This document shows, in pieces, positions 37,001 to 54,959 of a DNA stretch of 64,000 nucleotides (the first letter of the stretch is position 1; the number at the start of each line of letters is the position of its first letter). This DNA is from Lepidurus packardi. Taxonomy: Eukaryota > Arthropoda > Branchiopoda > Notostraca > Triopsidae. The DNA lies in contig JAKZAN010000002.1 of the NCBI GenBank assembly GCA_023053545.1, positions 2,278,375-2,342,374 on the forward strand, in the 5' to 3' direction. The notes under the pieces are model-generated. The model was not told where the DNA came from and made no database searches. It saw only the letters and a list, made by a program, of their open reading frames with translations. Position numbers and translations under genes: made by a program.

Positions 37001-38002
37001 CAGGAGGTCTTTCCCTCGTGGTTGGGGGCGGAGCTTGAGCATTAGGGGGCAATAAATTGCAGGATTTGCACTGGATAACGTCTTTGGTGATTGTCGTGGG
37101 TCCAACGCCGAGTCCCATGAGTCCGAAATCAAAGGGAATATGCGGATTCATGAGTAAAGCGGGATCCGGGACCATAGTACCGCCTAGCATGTTCATGTTC
37201 ATACCCATCATGTTCATGGGGAAGGATAAAGGACCAGGATTGTTGGCGCTGAGTTCGTTCCAGGTGGGAGGAACTGGACTATTGTTACTCGAAGGGGAAG
37301 AGGACAAGAGCATTACATCATCGTCGTGGTCAACGTTGCTTCTGCTGTAATCTTTCTTGTCAGCTCGACGCTTGGGCGGAGGTTCTCTGTCTCGACTTCT
37401 CCGGTCCCTGGAATGAACTTTATCTCTTTCGCGGTTCTGGCCATGTTCTTTAGCGTCTGGACTCTGAGATTTGCTGTGGTTCTCGCTCTGACTATTGGAC
37501 GTGGAAGGCAGGACCCGATTTGCGACAAAAGGAAGCCCACTGTTGGCAACTGAAGGCTGAAGCAGCGACATGGGCATATTCATCGCCAAACTGAGGCCTC
37601 CGGCTAGATTCATGTTCATACTCATGGGTAGTCCAGCCATCATGGGATGATGAGGAAAAGCAGCATTGTTGGGGCCCACAAAGCCGCCAGCCAAGGGATT
37701 GCCATTACTGTTTGCTCCATTGCCTGAAAATAAAACGAAACGCAGTCATGAGGGTTAATTTTAGCTCATGAAGTACTACCCAATAAGAATACGTCTGTAT
37801 CACCTAAAGCTCGCGGATCTGGATCAAGAGCGAGCAATTCATGAAAAATGAAAGCTTTATATTATAAAGAAGCATGACGTTTTTTGTTAGAGGAATAGTA
37901 CCCCTGCCCGAGTTCAGAAACTATGATACCTTAAGGCTTAAAATTACCTGCGTTTTGGCCAGCTAAAGCAAGTCCTAGGTAAGCATACGGATTGCTGGAC
38001 AT
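34096..38002 (-). CDS. ENOX1/2-like ecto-NOX disulfide-thiol exchanger, RRM protein
   Basis: ENOX proteins are described as cell-surface hydroquinone/NADH oxidases with protein disulfide exchange activity; they also carry an RNA-recognition fold. Coding exons on the minus strand: 38002-37948, 37723-36956, 36889-36764, 36688-36449, 36368-36156, 35516-35410, 34923-34804, 34729-34589, 34532-34331 and 34271-34096; 2,148 bases, 715 residues (human about 640). Parts: a Met/Asn/Gly-rich N-terminus, a charged Arg/Asp/Ser stretch (about residues 90-150), an RRM (CRTVFVGGLPDNITG to FAHVRFE, about 260-340), the ENOX signature EWECRQRQLQREQRHR with LRPPSPPPVV, then TWLDRGDCSKRNSNTFYSLL, WDHFTKAQRKN, a coiled coil and the C-terminal GREALIIG region. 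No signal peptide or membrane segment is visible. Start: ATG at 38002, near a YY1-like motif. Confidence 0.92.
35370..35384 (+). repeat. Poly-G run in an ENOX intron
   Basis: About 14-15 consecutive G; on the transcribed strand it is poly-C, 25-40 bases from the donor side of the exon at 35410-35516. Confidence 0.85.
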
Positions 38003-38094
38003 CTTAAAAATGATAACAGCAACTCCTTTACAAAGTTTCTGCTGCCTGCCTAGCTTTTATCAGGAAAGAACTCAACCACAACAACCGCCATCTT

Positions 38095-38105
38095 GGTGGG
38101 CGAAC
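38095..38105. promoter_or_regulatory. YY1/Pho-like motif at the ENOX promoter
   Basis: ccgccatcttg lies about 95 bases upstream of the ENOX ATG, in the same sequence form as the motif between WTAP and SOD2. Confidence 0.5.
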
Positions 38106-40933
38106 CATTTAATAATACAATGCGACGCCAGGAGCGCTACACGCTGTCGCTTGAGGCTAAACCACCATTTAATAGCATTTAATGGTAAAAAAAAGACTGG
38201 CTCGTTACACGCTCTTTAAGGCTAATGTGGAATGCATATCTATTTGCCCCTCACGAACTCTTGAGTTATGAAGGATATTGTCACACCCGGACAACGAAAT
38301 CCTAACGAATAACCTTGGCGACTAAACGATTTCTTAGCAACGTCTCCGCAAGGGGTCAACTCGTCGATTCTTAATATATAGTCTGTCCGATTTTCCATTT
38401 ACATAAGAACATCAATAAGAAAAAAGCGTGGAGCAATGGTCCGTCCGAACTGAGCCATAAGTTTGGGTCTAATGCAGGTCTAAAGTATGGACATTTGTTA
38501 TCCTTTTCACAATAAAGGATGCATATTCAGGGATCGAAAAAGTGCTTGTCATTTTCCCTTGGAAACTTCGAACTCGCTTAAAGTGCTGACAGGACACATT
38601 CGGTCCCCCTGGCCAGTTTCCGAGATTCCAGCGATTCAAACGTGTGGTTGTCACTGATTGATCGGCGGTCGGTAAACTCACAAGGGACGCCATGGACGCG
38701 CCAAACGCTTCCCTCCACACGCAGCACCGGCGGCCGGATCTTTCCAATCCCTCGAAATCTTACCATCTCTCCTTTTTTTTCTCTCCATCGCCTTTTTATA
38801 CTCTATTCTTCTTTTTTGTCGCCTTCCAACCAAGACCAGAGACCAGCAATCTTGCAAGCCCCAATGTCCACGGACTATGGGATCTTGACCAAAAATCCGG
38901 CTCTCGCTTTATCACTCTGCTGGCTGGCCATGTCCGCCGTTCGCTCAGGAACTTCGGCAGAGGACGGGAAGGAAGCTGTGCGCAGTGGATCAGAGCCAAA
39001 GCAAAAATCCAATGGTCAACATCATCACCTTTTCTCCTTGAGTTATTTTTTCCCCCTTCATTTCCGATTTTTTCTCTCTCTTCCTCTCTCTTATTCTCCG
39101 TAAGACCGCTTTTGGCTATCCCTTTATAGAAGTTGGGCCTCGGCGGAAACAGCGACGCCACATCGGTCGGCCCTAGCAATGACCATCGACGAAGACCATG
39201 TTGGCATGGTTAGTGACGAGATCTGGTACGCCGGGAAAAAATAAAGGCACCCCCCCAAAAAAAGTTACTGGGGAAGTAGGACGGAATAAAAAAAAAGAAC
39301 GAAAACGCGAGCTGGGGCGTGAAAAGAAGGTGGTGACGACAGAGTGAATAAAACGTCGGGGCAGAAGGGTATGTCACGGACGCGAAGGAGAAGAAGGTGG
39401 GGGGTAACAGCTGGGTTTGACGCCGAGGGATGCCGACCCGGACCCAACCGAACCCTGGCAAAAAGGGGAACTATATACACTGTACGGGGACGGACGCCGT
39501 TTACGCCCGGCCTGCTGGCGTCAGATTGGAGGACTCCGTGGTCCACCTTTACGGGATTGAAATCACCGGCCGGATTTCCCAAGTCCTGCTGGGCACTTTT
39601 CGCTTATATATATGGTTCGTCACAGCGTCACATCGTCCGCCCCACACTATATCCTGAGCACCAAATTTGGTCACGTGTTTCTTTTCCTTTTTTCCCATTC
39701 CGTCTTTTCATTTATTTCTTTTTTTGTTGGGGGGGGGGGGACAATATTTCTTAGAACCTTTCTACCAGTAGCAGCTAGCTTTTGTTACCTCACAGGGGAT
39801 GAAAATAACCAAGCCTTCACCCTCCCACACCCCCTAACCCCCTGTTTCTGGACTTCGCTTTTCTTATAGACCCCTGCCCCCCACTTCTCCCTCTCCTTTC
39901 GCCTATTCTTATTGATTGGTTCATGATAGCGATGGTAAATACATAGGCGACCATTGGAAACTTGATCTTATACACAACTCAACGATCCAACTTTTTTTCG
40001 TCCCCCTCGCCCCCTAAAAAAAGGTGGGGGGATTGGGAAGCGTTGTCGTTCTCCACCTCTCTAATTTAAATGAAAAACGAGTCGCTTTCTTAACAAGGTC
40101 TCCAATAAGGAAAAGTCAACAGTGAAGATCCCTTTTTAACGTCTCTGGGTCCCTTTACTGAGCCCAAGCAGACAGTTACCATGTTTCATCAAGCCTGCTT
40201 TTGGCATAAATGTCTCTCTAGAGTCGTCTCGCATTTATTTATCAAAACAAACAACGAATTGAAAATCTTGGGCCAACGGGCGGGGGGGAGGGGCGGATTA
40301 CAATATAATAGACTGGTGTCGTAAAAACCAAACAAGATATAAACAAATAAATAAGGTTTTGACTCACATCACTCGCATGTTTAGTTTATAGTTTGCATTA
40401 TATAGAATATCCAAAAATCCTTAGAAATTAAGAGAGAAATCTAATACAAACATACTAAACGCAAACACCCCTCGCGCAGTTCTAAATCAAGTCATTACGG
40501 AGCTTATAGCTGCTGTGTGCATGGGATGATGTGTATTATATGTGCAAGCGCTGTCACGGTTGATTGCATCTTCGCGAGATGTGCACCCCAACCACCCTCA
40601 ACTTTTTCCTTCTTTTACCCTTTGTCCGTGAATATACGGGAATGAAAAAGGGGGAGGTGGTGTACTTCTATAGCAATACCCAGCTTATATATTCCTCCAC
40701 CCCCCTCAGCACATGTGGATTTCTCCCTTATAATTCACTCACCCCCTGAAACTAAGCTCGCGGAGTATTGCAAACTACATAACTACCCCCTACATAACTA
40801 ATAAGTGTTCCTAGATGCACATTCAGCCATCCCTGGCGTAGCGTCTTCTTCCGCAAATACACAGACAGCGTGCACTACCACACACACATCCCTCGTTTTC
40901 TCCTACCCACCCCAAATGTAAGTAAATAAAGCA

Positions 40934-40970
40934 CAGAGAGAGAGAGAGATAGGAGAGAAGAGAGAGAGGA
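40934..40970 (+). repeat. GA-rich microsatellite
   Basis: Interrupted GA dinucleotides (agagagagagagagat, then aggagagaagagagagagg). Confidence 0.85.
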
Positions 40971-41208
40971 GGACCCCCCTTGATTCAGAACTCAAGCCCA
41001 GCTCAGCTTATACATGCGTGAATTCCAATCCCTCTCGATTGAAAGCTTGATTGGGATGCGAGAGCGGCGAGAGAGAGCAAAAAGAAGAGAGAACCAAGGG
41101 GAAAACGATGCTCTGGATAGAGCTGTGCGACAAGGGAAGGAGGGGAGATTTCTATTCTGTTGAACCCAATCAACCTCCAGTATCTTTTTCCCTACCGTGT
41201 GTTGTAAA

Positions 41209-41238
41209 TATATATATACGTGTGTGTGTGTGTGTGTG
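41209..41238 (+). repeat. TA/TG microsatellite
   Basis: tatatata followed by an uninterrupted run of about nine TG units. Confidence 0.9.
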
Positions 41239-42122
41239 AATTCTGTACCCTTCGCTGGGGTCCTAAACTTTTTCGTATTCCTTCTGATCCCTGGGTTAAC
41301 CGGGATACCCTCGGTCTGGCCAGTGAAACTGGCCTCAAAAACCTCAGCATTCAGCGATTTTTTTTTTCCTTTTTGCTGTACAGCACGTTTCGGGAGGGTG
41401 CGATTCCAAAAGAAAAAGAAGGGAAAAGTAGGCGTGGCCTCTTCGGACAAAGAAAAAGCGGATGATGCGGACACTACATCGGATCCGATATAACAAAAAA
41501 AGAAGAAAAGAAAAAAGAGAGCCACGGAAGGATAGAAAAGGGATGACACATGTGTGTTACCACGCCGGGCTAGCTTAATTTACATAATGCATAAAAAGGA
41601 AGGGGGGCAGCATCCCAGATTCGAAAACTTCTTTGGGCTTTTCTATCGAACTCGGTGAATTCAATCACCATACGCTCTGACAGCTTATACAGGTCTTGGG
41701 TCAGCAAGAAAAACGACTTCAGTGAGAGAAGTTTTTTTCCGAAAAAAAAAGAAAAAGGAATTAGTATCCATTTCCACTTCAAAGTGCTTCAAAGCTGCGG
41801 CTTGAAGACAGTTTTCAAAAAGCATCCGCGGCTCGATGGCCATGTTTCTTTGGTACGAACAAAAAAATACTTCCCTCAACAATGGAACGAACGCTTCCTT
41901 TCGACGCCCGAAGATGTTTATGGCAGACGGGGGCAGGAGGGAGGGAGAGAGAGGCCTTCGGAATGGTGATGGTACCGAAACAGTTTTCCGCGATGCCGAA
42001 AGACTTATCAGATGATCCATAAATATCCGAATCAGATGATGGTTTCTTGCCCTCTTGCTTTTTTCCCGCCTTTTAGCTCTCTATACACATACACAAACAT
42101 TCCTATCTCTTCCCTCCACCAG

Positions 42123-42141
42123 CCCCCCCCCCCCCCCCCCC
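42123..42141 (+). repeat. Poly-C run
   Basis: About 19 consecutive C, followed by t and ccc, then an A run. Confidence 0.9.
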
Positions 42142-43221
42142 TCCCAAAAAAAAGAACAAAAATCTGCCCTGTTTAGTATTGCAAACTGCCCTATTCGATA
42201 TCCTTCAAACGGAAGATACGCTTATGGCTACTGCAGCCTTTCAAGGGAAATCCCAACTCCCACGTTCTTCTTTAAACTTTTCCTTCATATTAAAACTAGA
42301 AAAGGAAAACAAATACACAAGAAAGACGAAGGATGGCTTTACCAGAAGCCAAAGAAGAAGAAGAACAAGTTTGTTTTTAAAAATAAATAAGAAGGAGAAG
42401 GGAAGAAATGAAAAAGAAAATCTGATGTTGGACTTCAGCACCAATTACAGAACCAAGTCACGTTCGGCAGAGATTTTTGGTGCTCCGGACCTTTTCTAAC
42501 GCTGACTTGCCTTTGCTCGTTGCTTTTGCTTACTCGAAATTTGATTTTTCCCCCCTATCCCTCCCTCCTGGCTTTTTTCTTATTTTTATTTCCCCCCTTA
42601 CCCTTGGCTGATGCCCAGCGAGTTCTCCTCTTGGTAGTGTGGGGAAGCTCCCATCTAATAAGTGATTCAGATTGTAGCCAAAAGGGAGCCCAGCCCATGT
42701 GATCTCAGGGTAACATCCAGCGCTACAAATTGAGTCCGACAGTGTGACATTGTGTTGTGTATAACGGCGAACTTGGGAATCCACAGAAAAGCCCTCGTTC
42801 AGCTTTTTCCTTCGCGCGCACGCCACGGAAGCTGTGGTGTTCTCAAGTGAAGCGTCTTCCCCGCAGCGAAGCAGCAAGGAGTCCTCCTAAAACCCCCTCC
42901 CATAGAAGGCTAAAAAAATAAAGAAAAACGAAAGTTGCATTTCTAGTAGCAAACTTACGGCGAATGGGAGGTTGTTTCATGGGTGGGAGGGTCATAAATT
43001 TCACGCTGGCTACGTCAATTCAGCCAGTTCCCCTTGGAAAGAGGGAAAAATCCCTCCCCAGTAACCCTACCGAACCCTTCTTTCCAAGCTTTTTGGTCCG
43101 GGATGGGGGATGGAAATCTGAGAGATTAAGGGGCGTGGCGTGGCCACAACTCGCCCTCAACAAGGAGCAGAACCATAAGAATCGTTCATCTTTGGTTTCC
43201 TTTTTTACTCCTGTTTTATTT

Positions 43222-43241
43222 TGTGTATGTGTGTGTGTGTG
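43222..43241 (+). repeat. TG microsatellite
   Basis: tgtgtatgtgtgtgtgtgtg; about nine TG units with one interruption. Confidence 0.85.
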
Positions 43242-45381
43242 CCTCTGCTGAGGAATTCACTCACCCGAACGTGGACTGCTAGGGAATCGCGGTCGTGGTC
43301 GTTGGGGAGTGAAAAGCCCAAAAGCCCCTCGTTGTGTTGTTGAGGGCGGTGGCTGGGCGGCGGCGGCCAGAAACTTACAGCCACTCCGGAATGGCCCCAA
43401 TCGCTGCAACTCCTAACCTCGGTCGGAATCAACGGCGCTCGTAAAAAGAAGCGACGGCCCCAATTGTATTTCCTGGGCGGGCGTCTTGAGCATCTTCCTT
43501 CATTTTTTTCTTTTCCCCTTTTTCTTTCTTCTTAAAGCTTTCTTCCCCCACCCCTTCTTCTGCCGACGGAGGATTTCTCCAGCCAGTGTAAAGCCTTTTT
43601 TTTCTGTACCATGGCGATATATATACAGCACACAAGGACGAGAACTGTAGTAGTGGCCTTTGGGGGCCCATTCCCTTCCGAAATCGCTCGGCGGTGGCCT
43701 GAATTACAACCGCGCTTCAACCTTCCTACTAGCTTCCCTCTCTTTTTGCGTCCTACCCCTTCCCCCCCCCCCCCACGAGTTTGTGGCGCACCCCTCCGAA
43801 ATAGCCCCGGGCGACCCCAGAAAAGGACGCGGGGTATAAGGCAGAAAGTCTTCTAGTGTGCACAAGCCCAAAACGCTATAGCACGCAAGCTTGTGGGGAG
43901 CCGAAATCAAGGAGAGCAAAACCAACCAACCACCCCTTTTACAAGAATAATCGTAAAAATAAAACTTTAAGTACGTTGGGGGAGAAACGACTTGTGATAT
44001 ATGACTGCAGTAAGGAAGGTGACGCTATTGTAGTTTCCTTTTGCCTTACAGCTAAAACTGCTGCAGCGCCTTCCCGCGCGCCCTCTTTGTCCTTTCCCGC
44101 GTTTTGCCGAAACTCTTTGCTTCCCGACAAGGAAATATGAAGGAAAAAAGCAACTCTGTCTTGGACTGCCTCACCCCTAAAAAACTTTAAGAAATGAAGC
44201 ACAACAAGATACAATTCTACTTTTTTTTTCACCTACTCACTTGCCTAACTTCCGCTTTAGTTTTGTCTTAAGCTCCTTCGCCATTTTCTTTTTAGGTTTC
44301 TTTGCCTTAAAAGTTGTTCGTCTTACAGTCCTATAGAGTTGCTCCATTTTTGCACGATGTTAAACCGGATATGAGCCTCCAAAAAGTAGGAAAGGGGGGA
44401 GAAATTGTCAATCACCCTCAAAACTCGTGACAGGGAAATGAAAAGGGAAGTTTTTCCTACGTTTTTCCTCTCTGTCCCTTTCTTTCCAATACACAAACAA
44501 GCTTTTGGTTACGCTTTCAACAGGATATAAATTATAACTGCTCATAATAAAGCTACCCAGACGATTCCCTTTCAGGATTCCTATTGACGTAAAGTAAACA
44601 AAGACGAAAATAAATAAAAAATAGTATTAATTTGTAACAACCGTCCACTATTAATTTTTTTATTCTTGTATATCGCCTGTGTCGCATATGTCGACATAAA
44701 AGGGGGACACACGGTACCCCTCTTTTCATTAATATTCTTTTATACTTCCTTTACTATATATTCACACAACAAAAGAACCAAACCGAGCACTATAAGAAAA
44801 AGGGCTGCAGATGATGTTGGGGTTGGGAAGCCCAAATCAGGGTTTTACGGGGGGTAAAAGGAGAGAGAGAAAAGAGAACCAGACCCCAATGCAAGCTTGT
44901 ATAGAACTGTCGACTGTCGACCAAGCTCATTTGCATATCGACGTTTTCACTAGAACGCTCTTTGCTGACCTGTAACATCAGGCCAATATCCAGTCGAAGT
45001 TTCTTTTTCCTTCGATGCTAGCAATTTTTCTTTTTTGCTTTTCCTGGTTGGTTTGTGTTCCTTTTCTTTTCCAACTCTTAACCCCTCCCCGAAAAAAAAG
45101 CAAGACTTTCCGAGGATGAACAATCCTATGGCGGTTTCTTTTTGTAAATTTATTGTATGTGTTGAGTATTGTGACGTCAGAGTGCATTTGACACAGCCGG
45201 ATCCATTTTGGGGTGGTTGCATTGCCTCCATGAATGCGAAAATCTTTGGCACGAGAGATAATAACACGCGAGATTATGTACAATAAACGGATGAAACTGC
45301 ATAGTTTTTCTCCACTGACCGCGCAAGTTTTTTTTTTACGATTCTTCGCAAATTATGTCGTGTTCGAAGTGTTTTATTTTC

Positions 45382-49765
<4,384 letters not shown>

Positions 49766-52700
49766 TTAAGAAAAATAGTTGACTTGGAAATTCCTGGGTC
49801 CTTTTTTTCCACTGATGGTCTCCTCCGAAACACAGAAGGATCGCTTTTTTTCTTGGGGGTGACTTGGTTGGGCACTGCAGTTATAATGCAGTTATAATGG
49901 GGTGTTGCAGTATGTTTTGTTTTCTTTCTTCGAGTTTGCTTTTGTCCTCCTGATCTATTCGGAAGATTCGTGGTCTTTCTTTCAGAACTCCTCGTTAGCT
50001 TTTATCTTCCCTAAGCAGAAGGAAAACGTCAAGTAGTGAGGCTCCCAGTGTGTCCGGGTACCGCAGAGTGGGTTCCTCCTGACCAGCAACGTCTACTTCT
50101 TCTTCCTCTTTCCGTGGTACTCGTGTCTTTCCCCAACTGTGTACACTTCCTTTTGGCTAGCTGGCTTTGGCCCTCACCGATCGATGTCCACATCAAACAC
50201 AAAACGGACTCGGCACCAAGTCTTCTTCCATGTATAAAAGCTTGGCTTGGGTTATATATATGTCGACTATTCCAGCACAGATAGAAGCGACGCTTTTCAC
50301 GAACTCAAGCTATTGGTTATAGTAAAGAAATAGGACGCCACTTTTTTTTTGTCCTGTGGTTGGTAGAGATTTTATGATACTAAAACTCGTAAAGGTCGTA
50401 AGAAACCAACGAGAAATAAATGCGAAGTGCAATAATGTTCCAAATTTGGGTAGTAATAAGTTTCTCTGCGAGTGTATATAAAGCTGTGGCAAGCTTGTGC
50501 TTAAGCACTCACACGCGTAACAACCACCACCAAACTGCTACGCAGGACCGCGAATTTACCACTGCAGTCTCACCGGCGTGGCCAAAGTGGTCAACCCTGG
50601 GTTTCAGCCTACTCAACCGCACACTTCACGCGCTGAGCGAAAGAGCCTCTCCTTCCCCACACAAACCCCGGGAACGGGGCGGGCGCTGGCCGCAGTATGA
50701 ACGCCCTAAATTATAAAAGCCGTGCCCACACCCTCCAAACCACTGGCCCTGGGGCAATAGTTTGGGGACCCTGGGTCCTGGCAGTGTCGTACCTACCGAA
50801 AACACTTTCGAAGGGCCTGCCAATGTTCCAAACTGAGCCTAAAAGCTTAACGCTTGTGTGACTTGTCAACGAGTTTCAATTAGTAGTCATTTTTGAATGT
50901 TGCCAACAACAACAACAACAGCAGGCACACCTACACTTTCTATTTTTAAAAGCACAACAATGAAAAATCCGGAGGTGGGTGGGAAGGAAATAACCCACCA
51001 CGTGAAAAGTAGGCCAAGTTTCGCAGTACAGCCTTGTGCCGCGAACAGATGAAAGTGGACTGGGGATTCGTGTGCGTTACTCCGGTGAGCCGCGGAAGAT
51101 GAGCTCCAGCTATACAGGGGCGGAGTGCCGGCCACCGCCATAAGAGCGTCGACAGCTCACTTAGTGATTGGTGGACGCTGACGACGCCTCAGCTCTATAC
51201 GCTCTATTCCCCACTCGCCGAAGCTTTTCCTCCTTTTGCCTCGCCCCCCAACCCCTCCCCCCCCAAAAAAAAAAAAATCTGCTCGAGATGGCCTCATAAA
51301 CTCGGCCAAAACGCAAAACGTTAGAAGAAAAAGAAGAAGAAAAAAGAAGGAAAAAAATCTATGGGAACCACAGCAAAGCGTGAAGTTGAATTGAGCGCAG
51401 CCCAACCAAATGCTATCAGATCCTATAAAACTATAACCCGCAATGCCATAATGCCATAAAAAGCCCGATAAAAACCCTTTGCCAAGTCTGTGGTCATAAC
51501 GAATCTGATTTCCATGTGCCTTTAATGTCTAACCCCTCCAAGACTTTTTATTTGGGGGAATTCTTTCGGTTCACCAACTTTTAAGCCTCTCGATCTTTTT
51601 ATTAACACGCTAAAAAGATAAACTGGGGATAGAGCGCTTTCTCTCATCCAAAGATACTTTGTATTTTCGTTTCTATTCTATTTTATTTTAACTGAATGTT
51701 TGAGTTATTGTCGCTTTTTGACCAAGAAAGACTCTGGAGCTTTGGCTTTTTGCTTTTCTTTCCAATATGCAAATGGGTTCTCCCAACCTGGACCTATTGA
51801 CATCCCATTTCGTAGCATTCAGCCAGACAGGGATAAATGAGTGACCATGTCGTACATTAAAAGGTTAAAAAAAGGGTCTTGGACTCTTTTCCTTTACTTT
51901 TTTTTCCTTAAAAAAAGAGCGGGTTTTCTACACAGATTCGTAAGAGTCGCTCCAATGGCAACAGTCAGGAAGTTAAGCCACGCAGGTATTAAAAAAAAAA
52001 AGTTGAATTCTTCGATGGGACCGTTTGATATCGCTGTAGTATCATACCATGACCAAGAGTTTTAGAGGCATCCAAAAAGGAACAGCATAAAAAGGAACCG
52101 ACTTTAAACTAACCAGATACCTCAAACTTGAACTTGAATCAACAACGACCAACCCACCCCCCTAAAAAAAGAAACAGGATTCAAAAATCCTTATACTTAT
52201 ATCCGCGGGGCTCTTACACGCGGCATCTGACACGACAGCTTTCTATCGTGGAAGATTGACACGAAATTTTGGTTGGCGACGCAACCAAGATTCTCTTCTC
52301 CCCCAAAAAAGAAATTTAAAAAATGCTCTATAAAAACGAACCCTACGGCATGCTATGCTAAGCTAACGGAGCCGCTTGAAAAGCTGCGGGGACACAGTCG
52401 CTATACAGTCCTTTTGCAAGCCAGCTCACCCTAAAAGCTTGCTGGTCTAGCCCGCACTCGTACCCATTCCACTTCAAGTCTCTGTTGGTGGTTGGGCGAC
52501 AACTTTGCCTTGGCTGTTGCCGAGTCCCTCATCGGACGGTAAACTTGTCTTGTTCTCTTGAATGTCTGGATTTTTGTCTTGAGCAGTTTAAGGCTCGAAA
52601 AGTCCAGTCTCTTACTTTCTCGTTCTTACGTTACGTGTTTTTCTAGCATCCAACGGGCAGATAGACAAAAACCTCAAACCTCGATGTTAAAAGCAGATAG

Positions 52701-54184
52701 ACCACAAGGACGACGTTATTAATGGTCAGAAACATGCTTAGCCTACCCTCTCGTTAATCAGCTAAAAACATCCATGTTGGGTAACACAAACGACAGCCAA
52801 CGCACGACACACAAGGCAAAGTGAAATTCGCCTTTTCCCTTTGAGATTAACTCGCCCGAGTCTGAACTCTTTTTGTGGACCATGTTGCTTGTCTCCTCAA
52901 ATGTCGCTTAATGAATTGGAAACGCCTGGTTCTTTTCATCGTCGTAGCATTACTCATGAATTAGGTACACTACTGAATGTCATTTTTAAAGGCTCAACCA
53001 TTTCAAAAAAGACAAAGGTTACCAAACAACAGTAAAAATGACTCTACCTCAAAACAACCTCCATAAATAACGACTGTCTATCGGGGCAGAAAAATAAATA
53101 AAAGTAGGCTCTATTTTTCTCTTTCTAGTCCTTTCGCTTAATGTACTATTTTCTTTGGATTGTATACGAATTTATTTAGGAATTGGATTTCAAAAACAAG
53201 ACTTGGTTTCCTTAAAAGGGCAATAGCCACAAGACACTGTAACCACTTTGGCTTAAAAAAACAGCGCAAACTATCGGTATCTAGTTTCCTTGTTGTGTTT
53301 CTTTCAATCACGTTCACGGGAATAATGTCGTGATCAAACTAGTAATGAAAGAGATTTCATAGAATAAGATCACGTGGTTTTTGACATTGACATCAAAGTC
53401 GTAGGAGTAGTTGCTAAATAACAAGCTGGATCTTTGTTTCTTGTCTGGAGCATGAAAGTAAACGGGAGACATGGTAACAGGCGCGTGTAAGGCACAGCGC
53501 GACACGTCAGTGACGTCATCACTGCAAGTTTCTAAGCCTATGGCTCGCGGACGCCTGCTCAGAAAAATTTGGAATAAATTTTGTTGTTCTTAGAATACTG
53601 TGCACAATAAGAATAGATTAAGATCGGAACAATCTCTAATGTTTTTTTTTCGGTGGACACTTTCCTTGGTTGAAGAGATACCAAAACGTACTGAAATCCC
53701 TCTTCACGACCTGAACATGACATTCAGATAAGAACCAGAGACCCTTTTTGCCACCCAGGTGACCACTTCCGGTCCCGATGATATCCAAGTTACGGAGTCG
53801 TGTTCCGGTGAAGACCTGAAGTCCGAAGAAGAACTTCAAGAGAGAGGTGAAGGTGAAAATGAACCCCAGCTGCGTACGGATAGACTCCGGAGAGTTTTTA
53901 AGCGGTTTGGCACGTGCCATAAAATTCGGACTAGACTAGACGGCTTGCAGCAGCAACAAAACTGACCAGCACGCACCCCAGACTGAAACCATTAAAAGTA
54001 TAGCAAGAGAGAAAAAGAGAGAGAGAGAGAGAGAGCTTTTTCTACCGTTTGTTCGACCTTTTTTCCATTCGATTTTTGCCAGCTTTTTGGGGGGCTCTCC
54101 CTATAAAATCGAACAGGGCTGCGCTGGCTTTTTTATCGCCATCTGTTTCGTTTGGTGCGGTACGGTCATCCATAGCCCAAGTAT

Positions 54185-54211
54185 ATAAAATAAAATAAAA
54201 TAAAATAAAAA
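54185..54211 (+). repeat. AAAAT pentamer array
   Basis: Five copies of aaaat in tandem. Confidence 0.9.
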
Positions 54212-54646
54212 TCTATCCCACCCTAAAAGGCGGGTTGGAGCGACCCTTACGCAGCAATACAAGCCCGCCTTTCTCCAACATGCAACAATATCCCCGACGA
54301 CTTTTTGGTGCAATAAGTCTCCATCGCCCTAGCCTAATTTGCCAGATACTCTGCATCCAACCCCACTATAGTAAAAATGTGAGCTCTGTAAACCATCATA
54401 TTCCGTTGGGGGCAGGGCAGGACGAAACTTTTTCCTTTTCATTGGGGATTTTTATGACTGCCTGGGCTTGGGCAGATGACGAACGCAATTCAAACGCATC
54501 CAAAAACGTTGTAAACAACGGTATCGCCTTTACCTAATTGCTTGGTTTTTCGGCCAACCGAAAAACAACTCCGGGTCACAGTATTGAGGACGATTTTGGT
54601 AATCGGGGGCAACACCAACAGAAACGGCCGCGAATACTAAATAACC

Positions 54647-54661
54647 CCCCCCCCCCCCCCC
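54647..54661 (+). repeat. Poly-C run
   Basis: About 15 consecutive C. Confidence 0.85.
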
Positions 54662-54866
54662 TCAAGTCATACTCCAAAACATATGCGACAGCCTAAATAT
54701 TGGGAAAAAATGGTGGCGGGTGTTGAAAAAGTCATACGTTGCCCCTTTTTGTAATATGTGTCCCTTCCCCTTTAGTTTTGTCTGATAAATTCCCTTCATT
54801 TTCCCGCCAAAATGCCACCGGGAGCATAAAATCACCAAATAGCACCACCCCCGCCAAAACAATTAC

Positions 54867-54870
<4 letters not shown>

Positions 54871-54956
<86 letters not shown>
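54871..54956 (+). repeat. Uninterrupted GA array, about 43 units
   Basis: 86 bases of perfect GA dinucleotides, about 5.1 kb upstream of the Runx start codon. Such arrays can bind GAGA-type factors and are also highly mutable. Confidence 0.97.

Positions 54957-54959
<3 letters not shown>

Larger units (their letters stand above)
38106..45381. other. 7.3-kb gene-free region between ENOX and Runx
   Basis: No coding gene, RNA gene or transposon protein is recognised on either strand. Open frames here have no family motif. The region holds simple repeats (GA near 40934-40970, TG at 41219-41238 and 43222-43241), a poly-G run near 39728-39739, a poly-C run at 42123-42141 and many pyrimidine- or purine-rich stretches. 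It should contain the 3' untranslated region of Runx and perhaps enhancers of Runx. Confidence 0.5.

Noticed and set aside
38642..39129. Overlapping plus-strand open frames of 145-153 codons
   Set aside because: Rich in Ser, Phe and Leu from pyrimidine runs, with no family motif, no splice context, and two overlapping frames equally open.
53636..53965. Open frames on both strands near 53.7-54.0 kb
   Set aside because: Considered as an alternative Runx first exon, but no conserved N-terminal Runx sequence or matching donor phase was found.
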